From NCBI GenBank assembly GCA_007922225.1, contig ML679960.1, positions 5,092,198-5,156,197 of the forward strand: DNA of 64,000 nucleotides, in the 5' to 3' direction. The stretch's first letter is position 1. Each line of letters starts with the position of its first letter. Shown here piece after piece: positions 1 to 11,944 of the stretch. Made by a program: the position numbers and the translations under genes. The notes under the pieces are model-generated. The model was not told the origin of the DNA and searched no databases. It was given only the letters and a program-made list of their open reading frames with translations. This DNA is from Emydura subglobosa. Lineage: Eukaryota; Chordata; Testudines; Chelidae.

Positions 1-845
1 ACCACCTGACCAAGCACACTCTTCCTCTTGCAGCACAGGCTGAAAGTTTAAAAGGCAGGTAAAAAAGGTAATTGCCAGATAAAAAAGGCAATGTGGATTA
101 CAGAAGTGATAGAAGCAATAATGATTTTGGTGCGGTTCATTTCCTGGGGAACTAATGACCAAATAGGATTAACTTTTCCTGATGGTTATTCATTTACCAG
201 TAAATGTCACAGGCTTCAATTGTTATTGCTTAATCAATACGCACTGATTGTAAAGCAGAATTAGCAATGAATGGAATATAGCAAAATATGTAGCTAAGGG
301 AGTCACGGCACACACACAAAACATGCATTTGACAGCTTTATATCTCTTTTTCTTCTCTAATTCAGCCTGAAAAAACATGATCGTAGGTGTTCAGCAACCA
401 CCTGGGAGGGTTAGAGAACTGAGCACTCATTCACCCAAGGCCCCGCTCCTACAAATTTACTTTGGGGGGATGGGCACACAGTTTTGCGCTAGTAGATCTC
501 ACTGCACCATTAAGGTCCAAGTTGTCCGAAACACAGATTATTTTTAAATTATATTTTATCATTGTAGGGTGAAAATCATGCCTGTGCAGAGGTCCAGTAC
601 AAAGTCTATACCCTACATAATTCTCACTAAAGTCCTTGGATGCTGGGGCTAGATTAACAAAAGGACCAAAGTACTTAACTGCCACTTTAGTCCCTTAAAT
701 CTAACATTTGGGTGCCACTGGCATTTACAAAATGGCCACTCAGTTGCTGTCGAAACCTGGATCTCTGCGTATGTCTAAACGTACAAAAATAGCAGGAGGA
801 GAACACAGTGCCCTCCCCACCCTTCCCTCCCTTATAACCCTTAAC
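1..845. other. No recognisable feature
   Basis: AT-rich sequence with only short, unsupported reading frames. I saw no coding, RNA or repeat signature before the SINE that begins near 846. Confidence 0.5.
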
Positions 846-962
846 ACAACAGTTAGAGCACTCACCCAGAATGTGGGAGACCCAGGTTCAAGCCCATTCC
901 ATCTGATAAGAAAGGATTTGAATTTGGATTTCCCAATGCAGAGCTTTAGCCACTGGGCCTAG
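846..962 (+). repeat. tRNA-like SINE with head-to-head arms
   Basis: The left arm reads like a tRNA-derived SINE head and carries a good pol III B box (ggttcaagcc, 885-894). The right arm, about 905-960, is a degraded reverse complement of the same unit: read on the minus strand it starts gcccagtggctaaagc and runs to a B-box-like stretch. The same two-arm layout recurs at 38210-38333. The arms are too diverged to fold as a working tRNA, so this is a SINE or hairpin MITE and not a tRNA gene. Confidence 0.55.
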
Positions 963-1925
963 TATGGGTCTGCGGTGAAGTAGAGAAACCACCCACCAGC
1001 ACAGAAGGAATTAAGGAGAGATTTTGGGCCCAGTTAATCCTGCCCAGTTATACCGGCAGCCAATGCCAAGCCTGAAAAGGAGGGAGCCTGACTCTCTTCA
1101 GGGCTGACTGGTGAAGATGCAGGAGCTAGCTGCCTCCTTAGCTAAGGGAAGGGTCGCTAATCTGCCAGCTGAGGCAGCTACCAAGAACCAAGCACTATCT
1201 CCCTGGCCAAAGGAGATGGAGAAAGAGGTCTAGGGACATCCGACCTAAGAGGAACCCGGGTGACTGAAGTGCAAAGACCTGGTGAGGTTCATACCCCATC
1301 AAAATTAAGGCTGCCCCACCCATAGCAGGATGCTGCCCAGAGTCCATGAGGGGGCACTACTAGAGACAAACCACCATAGGAACTTGGACTATAGGCACCA
1401 TACCCCAAACTGAAGGTGGAACAGTAGGAAGAAGCCCAGGGCAGTGATCACAGACTCCCCACTGGGAGGCCCCCTACTCAGGGATTGATTTACAAAAGGC
1501 CCTTGGCTGGGTCCTGTTGGAGTTGGATGGTCCAGGCCCCTCCCATCCCCCCTCCCTTAAAGATTGGAGTACCTTGACCACAGAACCAGGGTGCAGGAAG
1601 CCCAATACTCCAACCAATAGGCTGGCTGGCCCTCTCTCAGCCTCTTCTCTTGAAGCTGTTCCACTGTGTATAAATACTTAAGTAGGTATTGGGCCTGATC
1701 AAAAGTGAGAATGACTCTATAATATAGGAGATGGGGCACTCCTCAGGAAGAGGGGAGATCCAAGGTCCAGTCTCCCATGCCAACACATAGTTAAATTATT
1801 TATACATAGAGACACAGCTTTACCAAGTTGTAAGAGGGTGCATTATCACCACCTCTTCCAACATTTCTTTGTGTGTGTGGGGGGAAACAGTTTACTTGCC
1901 AAAGAGATCACAGTTGAAACCCCAA
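963..1925. other. No recognisable feature
   Basis: Moderately GC-rich sequence. The short open frames here have no recognisable protein motif. Confidence 0.4.
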
Positions 1926-1929
1926 GTGG

Positions 1930-2195
1930 AGATGGATGCCTCCTTCTGACACCAATTTAGGTGCCTAACTCTATCTGAGAAGCAGGTCTTAAGCCACACC
2001 TTTCTCCTCAGCATTGCCTACTGGCTAGCTGAGGCAGCTCCCCACTCAGTGTGCTGGCTTTTGTGGATCTCCTGTGTAGGTACCAAGTTCTCTTCCTGGA
2101 TTGCTTAAGGAGCCAGGGCACCTAAACTCAGCCTTGTGAATTCCATGGGCAGAAGAGCACCTAAAAGTTAGGCATTACAATGCTCACTGTAACAA
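1930..2195 (-). repeat. Dispersed repeat, copy 1 (matches 37790-38060)
   Basis: This stretch aligns with the reverse complement of 37790-38060. The best shared block is ggcagctccccactcag followed by a variable base run and tttttgtggat-like sequence. Both copies also carry short 'aggtgcctaa / ggcacctaa' words. The family is unnamed here and contains no coding capacity. Confidence 0.5.
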
Positions 2196-2781
2196 ACCCT
2201 AAGTCCCAATCTTGTTACCAGAAACTAAAGTCATGTGTAAATGGTGTTAGGTATCTCAAGCAAACCTGTTCAGTATCAGTGCTTTAAGTTTTTTCCTATG
2301 GTCCTCTAGTTTGACAATTGCAGCTCTGCAGTCTGTGTAAAGCTTTGTTCAGTCGAGTAAACTTGGACTAACATTACATGTTCTTTCTGATGCTGTAGAA
2401 TCTCCTCTTTGCATGATCCATTTTGAAGTTTTCTTGTCTTTACAAAGCCTCTCCCTGTCTTTGTTATTTGTATAAATTCATATAATCAGAGCATTATACA
2501 CTGATATGGGCTACTACAGTTATCTGTTCTGCAACAAACTAAGCTTGGTTCATTAATAGCTTCATAGACCTTTAACCTCTCTATCGGTACCTATTTGTTC
2601 CTTCTTATTTTTCTCTGAAATGTGTACAGGAATTACATTTCAGAGAAAAAAAAATTAATTCTGTAATTCTAATAAAGAAGTTAACCTAGACTTTGGGTAA
2701 TTCAGGTCTTATGATGAGACATTTTGAAGAATTTTGTGCCACACTGGCTTTTCAACACATACGTATTTCACCTGGTCTTTT
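2196..2781. other. No recognisable feature
   Basis: AT-rich sequence with no motif or repeat that I recognise. Confidence 0.4.
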
Positions 2782-2911
2782 CAGTAATATAAACCTATGG
2801 CCCACAGGCCCATGGGGGTCTGCAGACTATATCTAAGATTTCCAAAGGGTTCCACACATCCATTTGAAAGTTTTTAGGGGTCCACAAATGAAAAAAGGTT
2901 GAAAACCATTA
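2782..2911 (-). mobile_element. Small non-autonomous hAT-like element
   Basis: The 130-bp segment is bounded by hAT-type inverted ends. The right end is ggttgaaaaccatta, reading outward as a decayed CAGTGGTTTTCAACC, and the left end is cagtaatataaacct. The interior 'ggtccac' and 'ggtctgcagac' words are typical of such deletion derivatives. The flanking 8-mers do not match, so the target duplication has decayed or my boundaries are off. Confidence 0.5.
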
Positions 2912-4567
2912 ATACAAACACACTTCTTCATTATCTGTTATGCATGTTGGTTAATAACAGCTATTTGCATCTTATTCTTTCACTATTTCAAATGAAAAGA
3001 TAGATTTCATAACACTGCATTTGCAACAGAACTTCCTTTTAAGATGACTCATGAAATAGTATGATGTTGTTGAAATTATATGATGCTGTCAGCTTTTTGC
3101 CTGTCAAAAATTACAGGGAGTCCTTTTTAGATATCACAAATGTATTTATTGTTCTTTTCTCCAGTCAAAATTTTGGTCCAGAAATCTGAAGTGTGAGATA
3201 ATAATGTTTTTTTACTTTGCAGGTTCTTCCTCACATCATATTCATTGTTTAAGTACCACGCTAGTTTTATAGGATTCATCTGAGAGATCTCTAGAGCCGA
3301 AAATATTTTAATATTAAACTGTGTAATGTTTTTAGAGAAGGCTTTTGTATGGAGGAGTTTTAAAGTAGTTCTCGTTTAATGTACAGTACTTTACTGTTGT
3401 CCATTATTTACTCTGGAGGTATTTTCCCACAACCCCTGTGATGACTGTTGTGTCTCCAGTATGCTTTGAGTCCAAAGACCTATTATGATCTATTCACTGC
3501 AGTTTCAGAATGTCAGCAATCTCTGTCAATTAGTATATTAACAGTGGACTACAGCCTCCCTGATGGCTTTGTCCTTGTTAGTGTTTAAATTCAGATTAAA
3601 TTTGAATGTACAATATGCAGCTTTCTGAGGCTTTAGTGAGACAGGGGTGATGAATCCAAGTTGACTGCTTTCCACCACTTGCCGTGAAGCTTTGGTCCCT
3701 TGAATGCTGCTTGTTGTTCTGGAATATATTGAGATTTTTTTTCATGCAAAGCCTTTGCAGCTGCTGACACTTCATTTTCATAAAAATAAAATGTGGAGTC
3801 ATGAGGATTTATGCAACAAACAGCAATGATTAATACACATCACATCTACCCAGAAGTCAGAAATTTTGTGAGGTCTGCCTGATGTATGTACTATCGAGCC
3901 ATTGCATTCAGCCTAGTAGTGGCTTGAGGGATATCAAATTGACTAAAACTGTGGATTTAAAGACAGAAAATGGGAATCCAATCAGAAGCACTGAATTCAC
4001 TGAGTAATGTGTGTGCTGCATTGACAGCAATCTGTCAGTTGCAGTGTTAGCTTGAGGCTTGGTAAACAGTACCAGTAATATCATGTGGATTTAGAGACTG
4101 AAAATTTTACTTCAATCAAACACTGAATTCAATCAGGAAACGTGTGCTCTAATGGCATTGTTTCAAGTCTAGAGGCTTGCAGAGTTGAGGCCTTCAGAGA
4201 TCAGTGGAAAGCAGCAGCAAATGTGTGGATTTAGAGGACCATATCCCCAGCTGACACAAATTGGGAGAACTATGTTGATTTACACTAGCAGAAAATCTAG
4301 CCTAGAGATTACAATAGTGAATCTAGTAATAAAATTTCTCACACACAGGTTGGGTACTTATCAGCTGATCAATACAAAGGAATTTTTTGATGGTCTTTTA
4401 GAGGAACAAATTAAAAACTAGAATCTCTGTAACAAAATGAGCCCTCACCTTTCTTGCATAATTGTCTCAGCGCTCAGGCTTACCTCTCCCAATTCTTTTG
4501 ATGTTTAAAAGCCTATATCTTCAATAGAAAAGGAATAGTAAATTTTTAAGATACACTTAGTACAGTA
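2912..4567. other. No recognisable feature
   Basis: AT-rich sequence of about 1.6 kb with no supported gene or repeat. Confidence 0.4.
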
Positions 4568-4860
4568 CCCCCTGTCTACACTTACCTCCGGGATTTGGCG
4601 GCAGATGACGGGAGTTACGCAAGCTACGCAAAAAACTTGCGTAACTCCCATCAACTTCTGGGCTCCTCTTCTGCGCGCCATCTTCACTGCACTGCACCGA
4701 CGGGAACTGCGTTCCTGTTGATGCAGAGCAATGCCACTTGTGAAGATGGTCTTAGTAGGTCGATTTCTGGATCGACTGAGCGGGTCTTCACTGACCACTC
4801 TGTCGATCCAGAGCAATCGATCTGACGGCGGCAACTTTGCCCCTGTCAGTGTAGCCATAG
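4568..4860. mobile_element. CpG-rich palindromic MITE-like element
   Basis: The ends are inverted and related to each other: ctgtctacactta on the left, and cagtgtagccatag on the right. CpG density is far above the neighbours. The interior has a perfect 14-bp inverted repeat (gggagttacgcaag at 4610-4623, complement at 4636-4649) and a second partial pair of gatcgact / gtcgatcc words around 4770-4810. I recognise this as a common reptilian palindromic DNA-transposon derivative, superfamily not assigned. The reading frames on both strands are by-products of its CpG-rich composition. Confidence 0.55.
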
Positions 4861-5032
4861 CCTCATTTTCTGGAAGCCAAACATACCATGGCAATTCACA
4901 GCTTCCTGCTGTCGTCCCTAAAAGATTGATGCAAAGTCCAGAGAAATTAGTGGGAGCCTTCCCACTGGCATCAACAGGCATTGGATCAGGCTTCAGTGAC
5001 CAGATTCAGAAAGTTACTTGAGCATGTTGAAT

Positions 5033-5112
5033 AACTTTATGCAAATGAGAAGTTTTATTGAAGTCTGTAGGACTACTCATATGCTTATGTACTTTGTTGA
5101 ATTGGGGTCCAG
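5033..5112. repeat. Short palindromic amniote-type repeat, copy 1
   Basis: Words such as 'actactcatatgcttatgta' around 'attgaagtct' give a short self-complementary arrangement. Similar arrangements occur at 27812-27872 and 62912-63010. Only motif-level similarity was judged by eye. Confidence 0.35.
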
Positions 5113-5814
5113 TTATACAGACATGAGTTCACTTTCTGACTGTTGGAAAAACAACAAATGTATTTTGCTTTTGGATATTGGGATTACATAACTCAGTTAA
5201 ACACAACTCTCCTCAAATCTAGATTGTGTCTTAGATTACTCAACTGTACAAGATGGAATAAAAACCTCTTACATGGGCTACCCAAATCCAGAGCAGGGGG
5301 TGGGGAGTTGACATGAAGGGGCAGGCTGAACATTAGCTCCACCTCCTTACCTACTAGTCAGTGTGACTGAACCAATGTGGGGAGATGTCAATTTACTGAT
5401 GACATAGGCTGGCAGCAAGTACTACCTGCCCCCAATCCATAGCAAGGAGGAAGTGGAGGAATTGTGACACAGAAGGTATGTATTTGACTCAAAGTACGTC
5501 TCTGGGTTCTTCTTGGGGTGAAGAATCTTATCCATTTCTCTTTGTTCAGGGCTTTTTCATAAAGTCACAATCTAGCCTTTTAAGAGATCTCAGGTATAAG
5601 TAGCTTCTGCTGAGTCTCTTGATTACATGGAAGAGTATCAGCCAGTCATTCATTGTGACCGTGCACTAGTTTTTGGTGTGTTTGAGTGCATCTCAGGGCA
5701 CCTGTTGCAAACTATGATTACGAGTCATCATGTGACCCACAGGAAGCCATATATAAGGCTTTCAATTTCATTGGTTGTATGAGGGGGACTGCACAGATGC
5801 TGGATTATTTTGCC

Positions 5815-6060
5815 CAACCACCAAATCAACACAAATCTCCAGCACAAGCCCCCCAGACAGAAATCAACATGACCACCCACACAGTACTATAATCAGCTTG
5901 CATAATAATCTCAAACACACACAACCCCTCGCTGCAGCACACACCTCTCATTTGCTACCTGCACAAATCAACCCAAATAGACTAGCACAATACAACCTGC
6001 ACAAAGATCAACACAACCACCCACACAATAACCCCAAACTTTACTCTGAAGCCAACAATG
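5815..6060 (+). repeat. A/C-rich, strand-asymmetric stretch with imperfect internal duplication
   Basis: The plus strand is strongly enriched in A and C. It contains two related blocks, 'aaatcaacatgaccaccca' and 'agatcaacacaaccaccca', about 140 bp apart. Reading frames across it have no domain. I infer a decayed low-complexity or transposon-derived sequence. Confidence 0.35.
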
Positions 6061-6328
6061 TCTGGCAAATCAATGTGAAGAGATGGAAACAGCTACAAGT
6101 GTGATTGAGAGCTCTGTTTAGAACATCATCAGGTTAAATCAGAACTGGGATTCAGTCTGTTACCAACTTAAAAAAAAACAACTTTGATTTTATGAATTAT
6201 ACTTGTGTAACAGCATGGACGTTCAGATGCTAGTTACTTACATAAATCTGTAATTATATTTCATTATTATCATCATAGATTCATTCATTCCACTGCTTAA
6301 TAAGACATCAATGTAATATTGTTAACAT

Positions 6329-7505
6329 TCATAGATTCATGATGTTTAAGGTCAGAAGGGACCATAAGATTATCTAATATGACCTCCTATAGGCTAAAGA
6401 CCCTAAAACTTCACTCATTGAGCCCAATTACTGATGCTTGGATAAAATATAGCTTCCAGGAAAACAGTTAGTCACCCTTCCTTTGGTAGTTGGTCCCAAT
6501 GATTATCACCCTCACTGTTAAAAAAAAATTGAACTTTATTTCTAAATTAAATTTCAGCTTCCAGTCATTGGTTCTTGTTATGTCTTTCTCCACTAAATTA
6601 AAGAGCCATTTAATTCCCTGTATTTTCTCTCTGTGAAGATACTATACTCTGAAATCAAGTCATAACTCAATCTTTTCTTTTTTTTAAATAAGTTTTAAAC
6701 AGAATGAACAGTATGTCTCTGACTGTAAGGCCTTTTCTCCAGAACTCAAATTATTCTTGTGGGTCTTTTCTGCACCTTCTCCAATTTTTCAACATCCTTT
6801 TTCAAATGTTGACACTAGAGTTGTGTGCAGTATTCTAGTATCAGTCTCACCAATGCTGGATAGAGAGTCAAAATCACCTCCCGACTCCTATTCACTACAT
6901 TTCTGTGTATACATACATTGTGTTTGCCACAGCATTGCTCACTAGGCTTCCTAAATTCTTCTCAGAGTCACTGCTTTCCAGAATACAGTCCATTATCCTC
7001 TAGGTATGGCCTGCACTCCTTGTTCCCTGGTGTATAACTTTGCACTTGGCTGTACCAAAACATTTTGTTTGAATGGGCCCAGGAGTGATTTTATATTTAC
7101 TTCCAGATTATTGCTGAAAATGTTAACTAGCATTGGCCCTGATATTGTTCCCAGTGGAACCCCACTAGAAAGACGGATGCCTACATTTTGAGCTCTGTCA
7201 TTTAGCTAGTTCTGAATCTGTTTAATTGATATTCTATAGTACTAATAGTTTAGTCCAATATCAAGAGGTACTAAGCCAAATGCCTTACAAACATCTAAAT
7301 ATATTACATTTATGCAGTTACCTTTATCAACCAAACCAAAGAATGAAGTCATGTTTATTTGACAAGACCTATTTTCTGTATAAATACTTTGGCTGACATT
7401 AAGTATAGTCCAATTCTTTAATTATTTATTAATTAAATCCCGTATCAGCTTTTCCATTATTTTGGCCGGAATTGACATCAGGTCAACCGGCCTAAGTTGT
7501 CAAGG
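6329..7505 (-). mobile_element. CR1-clade LINE, 3' half (interrupted)
   Basis: Antisense CR1-family non-LTR retrotransposon. The plus-strand start 'catagattcatgatgttt' is the reverse complement of a CR1-type 3' end. The body then continues as decayed reverse transcriptase ORF2 with many stops and frameshifts. The element is broken at 7505 by an LTR and resumes at 8659, where 'ataatcccacttgcc' continues the CR1 order. Inactive. Confidence 0.7.
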
Positions 7506-7822
7506 TGTCACAGATCTTGTCTTCTCCCCTTGCCGGACACCCACCAAATTGCTGTGGGGAAGTTCCATTTCTGGATTCTGAGGTATTTCACATTTCCTTG
7601 GGTTTTAGAAGGTTGCAGCACTGTTTTCTCCCTTGTCCTGTCTGGCACGTTTCCTGAGCACAGGGTTTCAATCTGCTACCCCTTATGGAAATGAAGGCGC
7701 TCAGCCCACCTGCCTAGGACCCCAGGTCCAGTGCTGACTCCCAGGATACCCCAGTAGCTTATACACTCACAAAATCCCATTGAAGTTCTGAACCTTTTGG
7801 GTTACAATTTGACTCTCAGGGG

Positions 7823-8067
7823 CAGTGCTTAATTTGTGCCTGGGCTGAGCCCTGGCACTTCTGGGCTTGGAAGTTCATAGCACCAGCACCTCTGGGTTTG
7901 CTGCATCAGTTATGCATGTAAAAACATTGCTTGAGCCCCAGCATCCTGGCTGGGATGATTTAATTGGGGTAGGTCCTGTTTTCAGCAGTAGGTTGGACTA
8001 GATGACCTCCTGAGGTTCCTTCCATCCCTAATCTTCTATGATCTCCTTCATTGCATATTAAGCACTG
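7823..8067 (+). mobile_element. Non-autonomous hAT element nested in the LTR
   Basis: 245 bp with inverted ends CAGTGCTTAATttg and, on the other side, the complement of CAGTGCTTAATatg. It is flanked by 8-mers ctcagggg (7815-7822) and cttaggga (8068-8075), which match at 6 of 8 positions. An 8-bp target duplication is the hAT signature. No transposase is encoded. It also contains a CR1 3' tail (7945-8043). Confidence 0.7.
7945..8043 (+). mobile_element. CR1 3' tail nested inside the hAT element
   Basis: This 99-bp piece matches the end of CR1 ORF2 and its 3' UTR as seen at 28440-28541: 'ctggctgggatgattta', then 'ggttggactagatgacct' and a terminal tctatgat. It is severely 5'-truncated, as usual for CR1 insertions. 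The surrounding hAT sequence continues on both sides. Confidence 0.7.
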
Positions 8068-8658
8068 CTTAGGGATAATATGGTAGGGGTAGTATATTAC
8101 ACACAGACACTTTTCATGTGATTCTAACACCTTTGTTCCATTTTTTATGATTTAGAATGATTTAGCAAACAGACATTCTAAATGCAATGCCACTTACTAG
8201 CTCACCCTTCCGTTAGGAGTCCTAAGGGCTCCATGTGTGCTCAGGAAGGCAGGTTTCCTCCTACATGCAGACTCCTACATGCAGCTCCTCTCAGCTTGAT
8301 CTGGTAAAAAATAGCAAGATAGAGCATCTTCTGCCCTTTATAACTGTTCAGGCCTTCTATTGGGTGACCTCTGGCCACCTGAGCAGGCTGATCAGGAGAC
8401 CCCTAGCAGGTGACAAACCAGTTCTCTGAGTTGGGGGCCAGTCAATTGTTTTGAGCTATTCCATTTCAATTGGACAGCATTTTAAGTCAAATGACCCTCT
8501 CTTTGTTATCCCTTTTCTACTAGCCTTTGGAATATAGACAATATAGAACCCAAATGGGCTGCACATTCAAAATGGAATTTGCAGCTTGGTAACAATAAAA
8601 CTGAGTTCATAATCTCCCAAGAAAATAATACATTGTACAGACATTCCCCAAATTATCA

Positions 8659-9500
8659 TATTGGATAATCCCACTTGCCCTTTTTGAATATTAGCTAGAC
8701 ATTAGCACTCTTTCATTCTTCAGGAATTTCCCTGGTATTCCAAGATTTATTAACAATGAACATCCATGGGCCAGATATCTACTCATTCAGCTCCTTAGGG
8801 ATTCTTGTGTGCAAGCTATTTGGCCCTGCAGATTTCAAAATATTTATTCTTAGTAGATGATTTTTAACATCTTCCTTGTATAATAATGTAATGGAAATAC
8901 ATCCATAATCCTCAAGCGATACCAGCATGTCATCCTATCTCTTCCCAAATACCGAACATAACTATTTTTTAATTACTTCTTTCTTTTCTGCACTGTTATT
9001 TCTAATAATGAGCCTATACTTAGAGTTTCTTTTGTTCGCAATACACTTAAATTCCTTCTTACCGTCTTTAGCCCTGCCAGTGATGAAGTTTCTCATAATA
9101 TTTTTGGCATCCCTTATCAATTTTCTACACTTCATAACATATTGATTGCTATCTATTTTCCCCCTTTTCCCATTTATTATATATTGTTTATATTTGTTAT
9201 ATATTTAATTTCTAAATTCCTGCCTTCACTTTGCTGTAATACCAGGATGACATTTTAACCAAAGTTGTCCTCTTTTTTGACTATAGAATCATGGATTTTC
9301 AGCCATCTAATAAACTCTTCTTAAAGAGGTCCCATGTTCAGATTGATCAAAGACTGATGGATGAGATGCAAATATTTTTGATTCACTGTTTCCTCTTTGT
9401 TGCTGGTAATCTTTGCTATTTTTATCATTCATTGGTTACCATTGCCTTCATAAGTGAAGTTCAGTTCACATCTCTTCCTCAAAAGACGACACTTTGAAGT
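8659..9500 (-). mobile_element. CR1-clade LINE, continuation towards the 5' side
   Basis: Continues the CR1 of 6329-7505 after the LTR. The plus-strand text matches the segment between the CR1 endonuclease and reverse transcriptase parts, read antisense. Stops and indels are frequent. The 5' limit near 9500 is approximate. Confidence 0.6.
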
Positions 9501-11000
9501 TTGAGAAGAAATAAGTGGTCCTTCATCCTAGTTTGGTCTCATGCTCATTGGCTGGTTTCTTCCTATACCTGTTTGTTCCCCTGTCTTATGAGAATGTTTT
9601 CACTTTTCCTGGTCTAGGTTTGAATTACTATCCCAACTTCTTGCTGAATGCCCATCTGACAAGAACTCATGTAGAAAACTGATAAGATTATTTTACATCT
9701 ATAAATTGTATTTATTAGACATTCATACAACATATACATTGTACTGTGTGAGCCCAAGATATGAATTGGCATAACTCCAGTGAAAACATTTAGCATGCAG
9801 TCTCCATTGTGGATTTGAAGACAGCAGTGATCTTATATATTTAGTGTCTCACTAATTACATGGCACTTTACCAAGTAATGGCAGAGTATTTACAAGAAGT
9901 TTGTATCACGTGATTAATTTGTCAGGCACTACCTCGTATTGTAAATTGGGTTTCACATAGTAATTAAAGTAATTAAAACCATTACCAAACATATATTAGG
10001 AAATTAAAACAAAAAAATTATCGTGTGTAGTTTTTTTTAATCTAGATATCCAAAATAATAATACTTGGAATGTATACAAATTTTAACACATCTAAAAATA
10101 ACACTAAATTATAATCCTCAAAAGTCACATAAGTAGGGATTTTCAAACTTTCCCAAGAGTAAAAAAATATTTTAAAAATACCCCCCCTCATCTTTCCTTA
10201 TTCAATCTGCAGCTCTGTTAGACCAATGGCGAAAAGGGAACTGGAGACAGGCCTCTACTAAAAGCAACTAACATCCCCATTTCCCAATGACCACTAAGCA
10301 ATGGACAATCAATGGAGAACCCAACTTGTCTAGTCTCAACTGTTAGAGTCCATCATCAAGCCAGAGACAGTCCCTAGGAAACACAGAATGCAAACCATAA
10401 AGGGCTTTATATATGGAAATCAATGCTGAATTGCACCCAGAAACCAAATCAAAGGCAATGCAGTCAATGGATCATCACTGAGATGTACTTTGTGCATGAA
10501 ATATTACTAAGTTAGTAGCCACATGCTCTGCTAGATGAAGCTTCAAACATTGCCTCAAATAAAGCCTATTTTAATAATTAATTTCCTGGCAACGGTGTGG
10601 ATAAATGTAATGTCGTCCACATTTGATAGGAGATGTTGTAGCATGCTAGTCAGGCACAGATGGAAGAAAGCACTCTTGGCCATTGCTGTTATGTAGGCAG
10701 CTAGAAGCAGCCAAGGAGAACTCTAGGTTTGAAATTATAGCAACAAAAGGCAGACATATCCCCTCAATTGAAGGACAGATATTATTCTGTCATTTCCTCC
10801 ACTTGCTCCCCAATCATCTTTGTTTTATCTGGGTCCAACCCTCAAATAAGTTTTCATCTAAGTTGCAATTTTGGCCAGAAACTGGGAAAGCTGAGCAACC
10901 TCACTCTTCCGGTCTGTTGATCTGCATCCTGATAGCCATGCATCTCACAGTCACCACCAGACCATTCATGTGCAAATTGATTAAGAAAACTTAGCTCTTA
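9501..11000. other. No confidently recognised feature
   Basis: About 1.5 kb. Part of 10100-10900 has the texture of an old dispersed repeat, but I cannot assign a family. No exon or RNA signature. Confidence 0.4.
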
Positions 11001-11002
11001 TA

Positions 11003-11110
11003 TAGTGCTTTGCATCAGTAGATCTCAAAGTACATTGAAAAGGGAGGTAAGTATCATTATCCCCATTTTACAGATGGGGAAACTGAAGCACAGGGAAGAA
11101 AAGTGCATAA
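11003..11110 (-). repeat. MIR (CORE-SINE) fragment
   Basis: The antisense MIR tail is visible as 'attatccccattttacaga' followed by 'ggggaaactgaagcacag'. This is the classic amniote MIR 3' region in reverse. The tRNA-like head is missing. Confidence 0.65.
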
Positions 11111-11944
11111 AAATAGAAAACGCTGGTACCACACATGAGGAAGCCCATCAGGGCAGAAAAAAACTATCCATACAACTATCTGGGTGCTCTGAGGTGAAGA
11201 GGGAAGAATGAAATCACTCAGGAGTGATCCCATCTAAGCATGTTTATCAAAGTTTATAGGTATGTCAGTGATAGATTGTGGTCAGAGACTTTAAAGAATC
11301 AACCAGGACATGTATTTGTCCATGACAAGAAAGAGATCTCAGCTAATAACTTTTCTGTTGTCTCTATGATATCCTCACCTAAAACCTGATTGATAAGAAT
11401 CAAAGACTTTTGAAGACTTAAGAGGTTGCCTAAGGTGTTTTGCTACAAAATTCTTGATAGTCTTCCTCCAAAATTAAGATAAAAAAGGAAAATAATTAGG
11501 GTCATTAACAAAATCAGAGATGGTTTCTTGGCAGGAATTTAATGAATGATAGTTTGATAGAAGATTTAAATTTGCCCTTCCAAATGGAAGCATTGATAAT
11601 TTCCAAAAATAGCAAAACGAGTGTCTCCAACCATGATTTTATTAACTTAGGGAGACAGGAGTTCAAATTACAGGACAAGCACACGTAGAAGTTCAATAAG
11701 GCCATGGAGAAAAGATCTCACATTCCCATTTCCCCCACATTCAGGAAAGATCTACTATTACAGAAGAGGCCAATCTGCTCTGAATCAAAATGAATTTTCT
11801 GTAAAATAAATAAGAATCTCAGAGCAAAAGACTTCTGATTCTGAAATTACTGGACAGAGCCATCATGATTAACTTAGTTGTCTACCACATGGAAGTTTTC
11901 CTTGTATTTGGCATAGTTGGAGTAAAACTTCTTTGCCCTATAAC
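11111..11944. other. No recognisable feature
   Basis: AT-rich, with no supported gene or repeat family. Confidence 0.4.

Larger units (their letters stand above)
7506..8658 (-). mobile_element. LTR (solo or fragment) inserted in the CR1
   Basis: About 1.15 kb (roughly 0.9 kb without the nested hAT) separates two halves of one CR1. It begins TGTCACAG and ends TTATCA on the plus strand, in keeping with LTR TG...CA ends. On the minus strand a promoter-like block (ccaatag, then ttataaagg) lies near 8335-8365. The flanks caagg and attgg are only loosely alike, so the target duplication is uncertain. No retroviral gene is present. Confidence 0.5.

Noticed and set aside
881..900. Possible functional tRNA gene (good B box)
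   Set aside because: The A box is poor, the arms do not pair as a cloverleaf, and the unit recurs as a SINE.
4505..4981. 158-codon minus-strand frame and two overlapping plus-strand frames
   Set aside because: They lie in a CpG-rich palindromic MITE. Frames open on both strands at once indicate composition and not coding.
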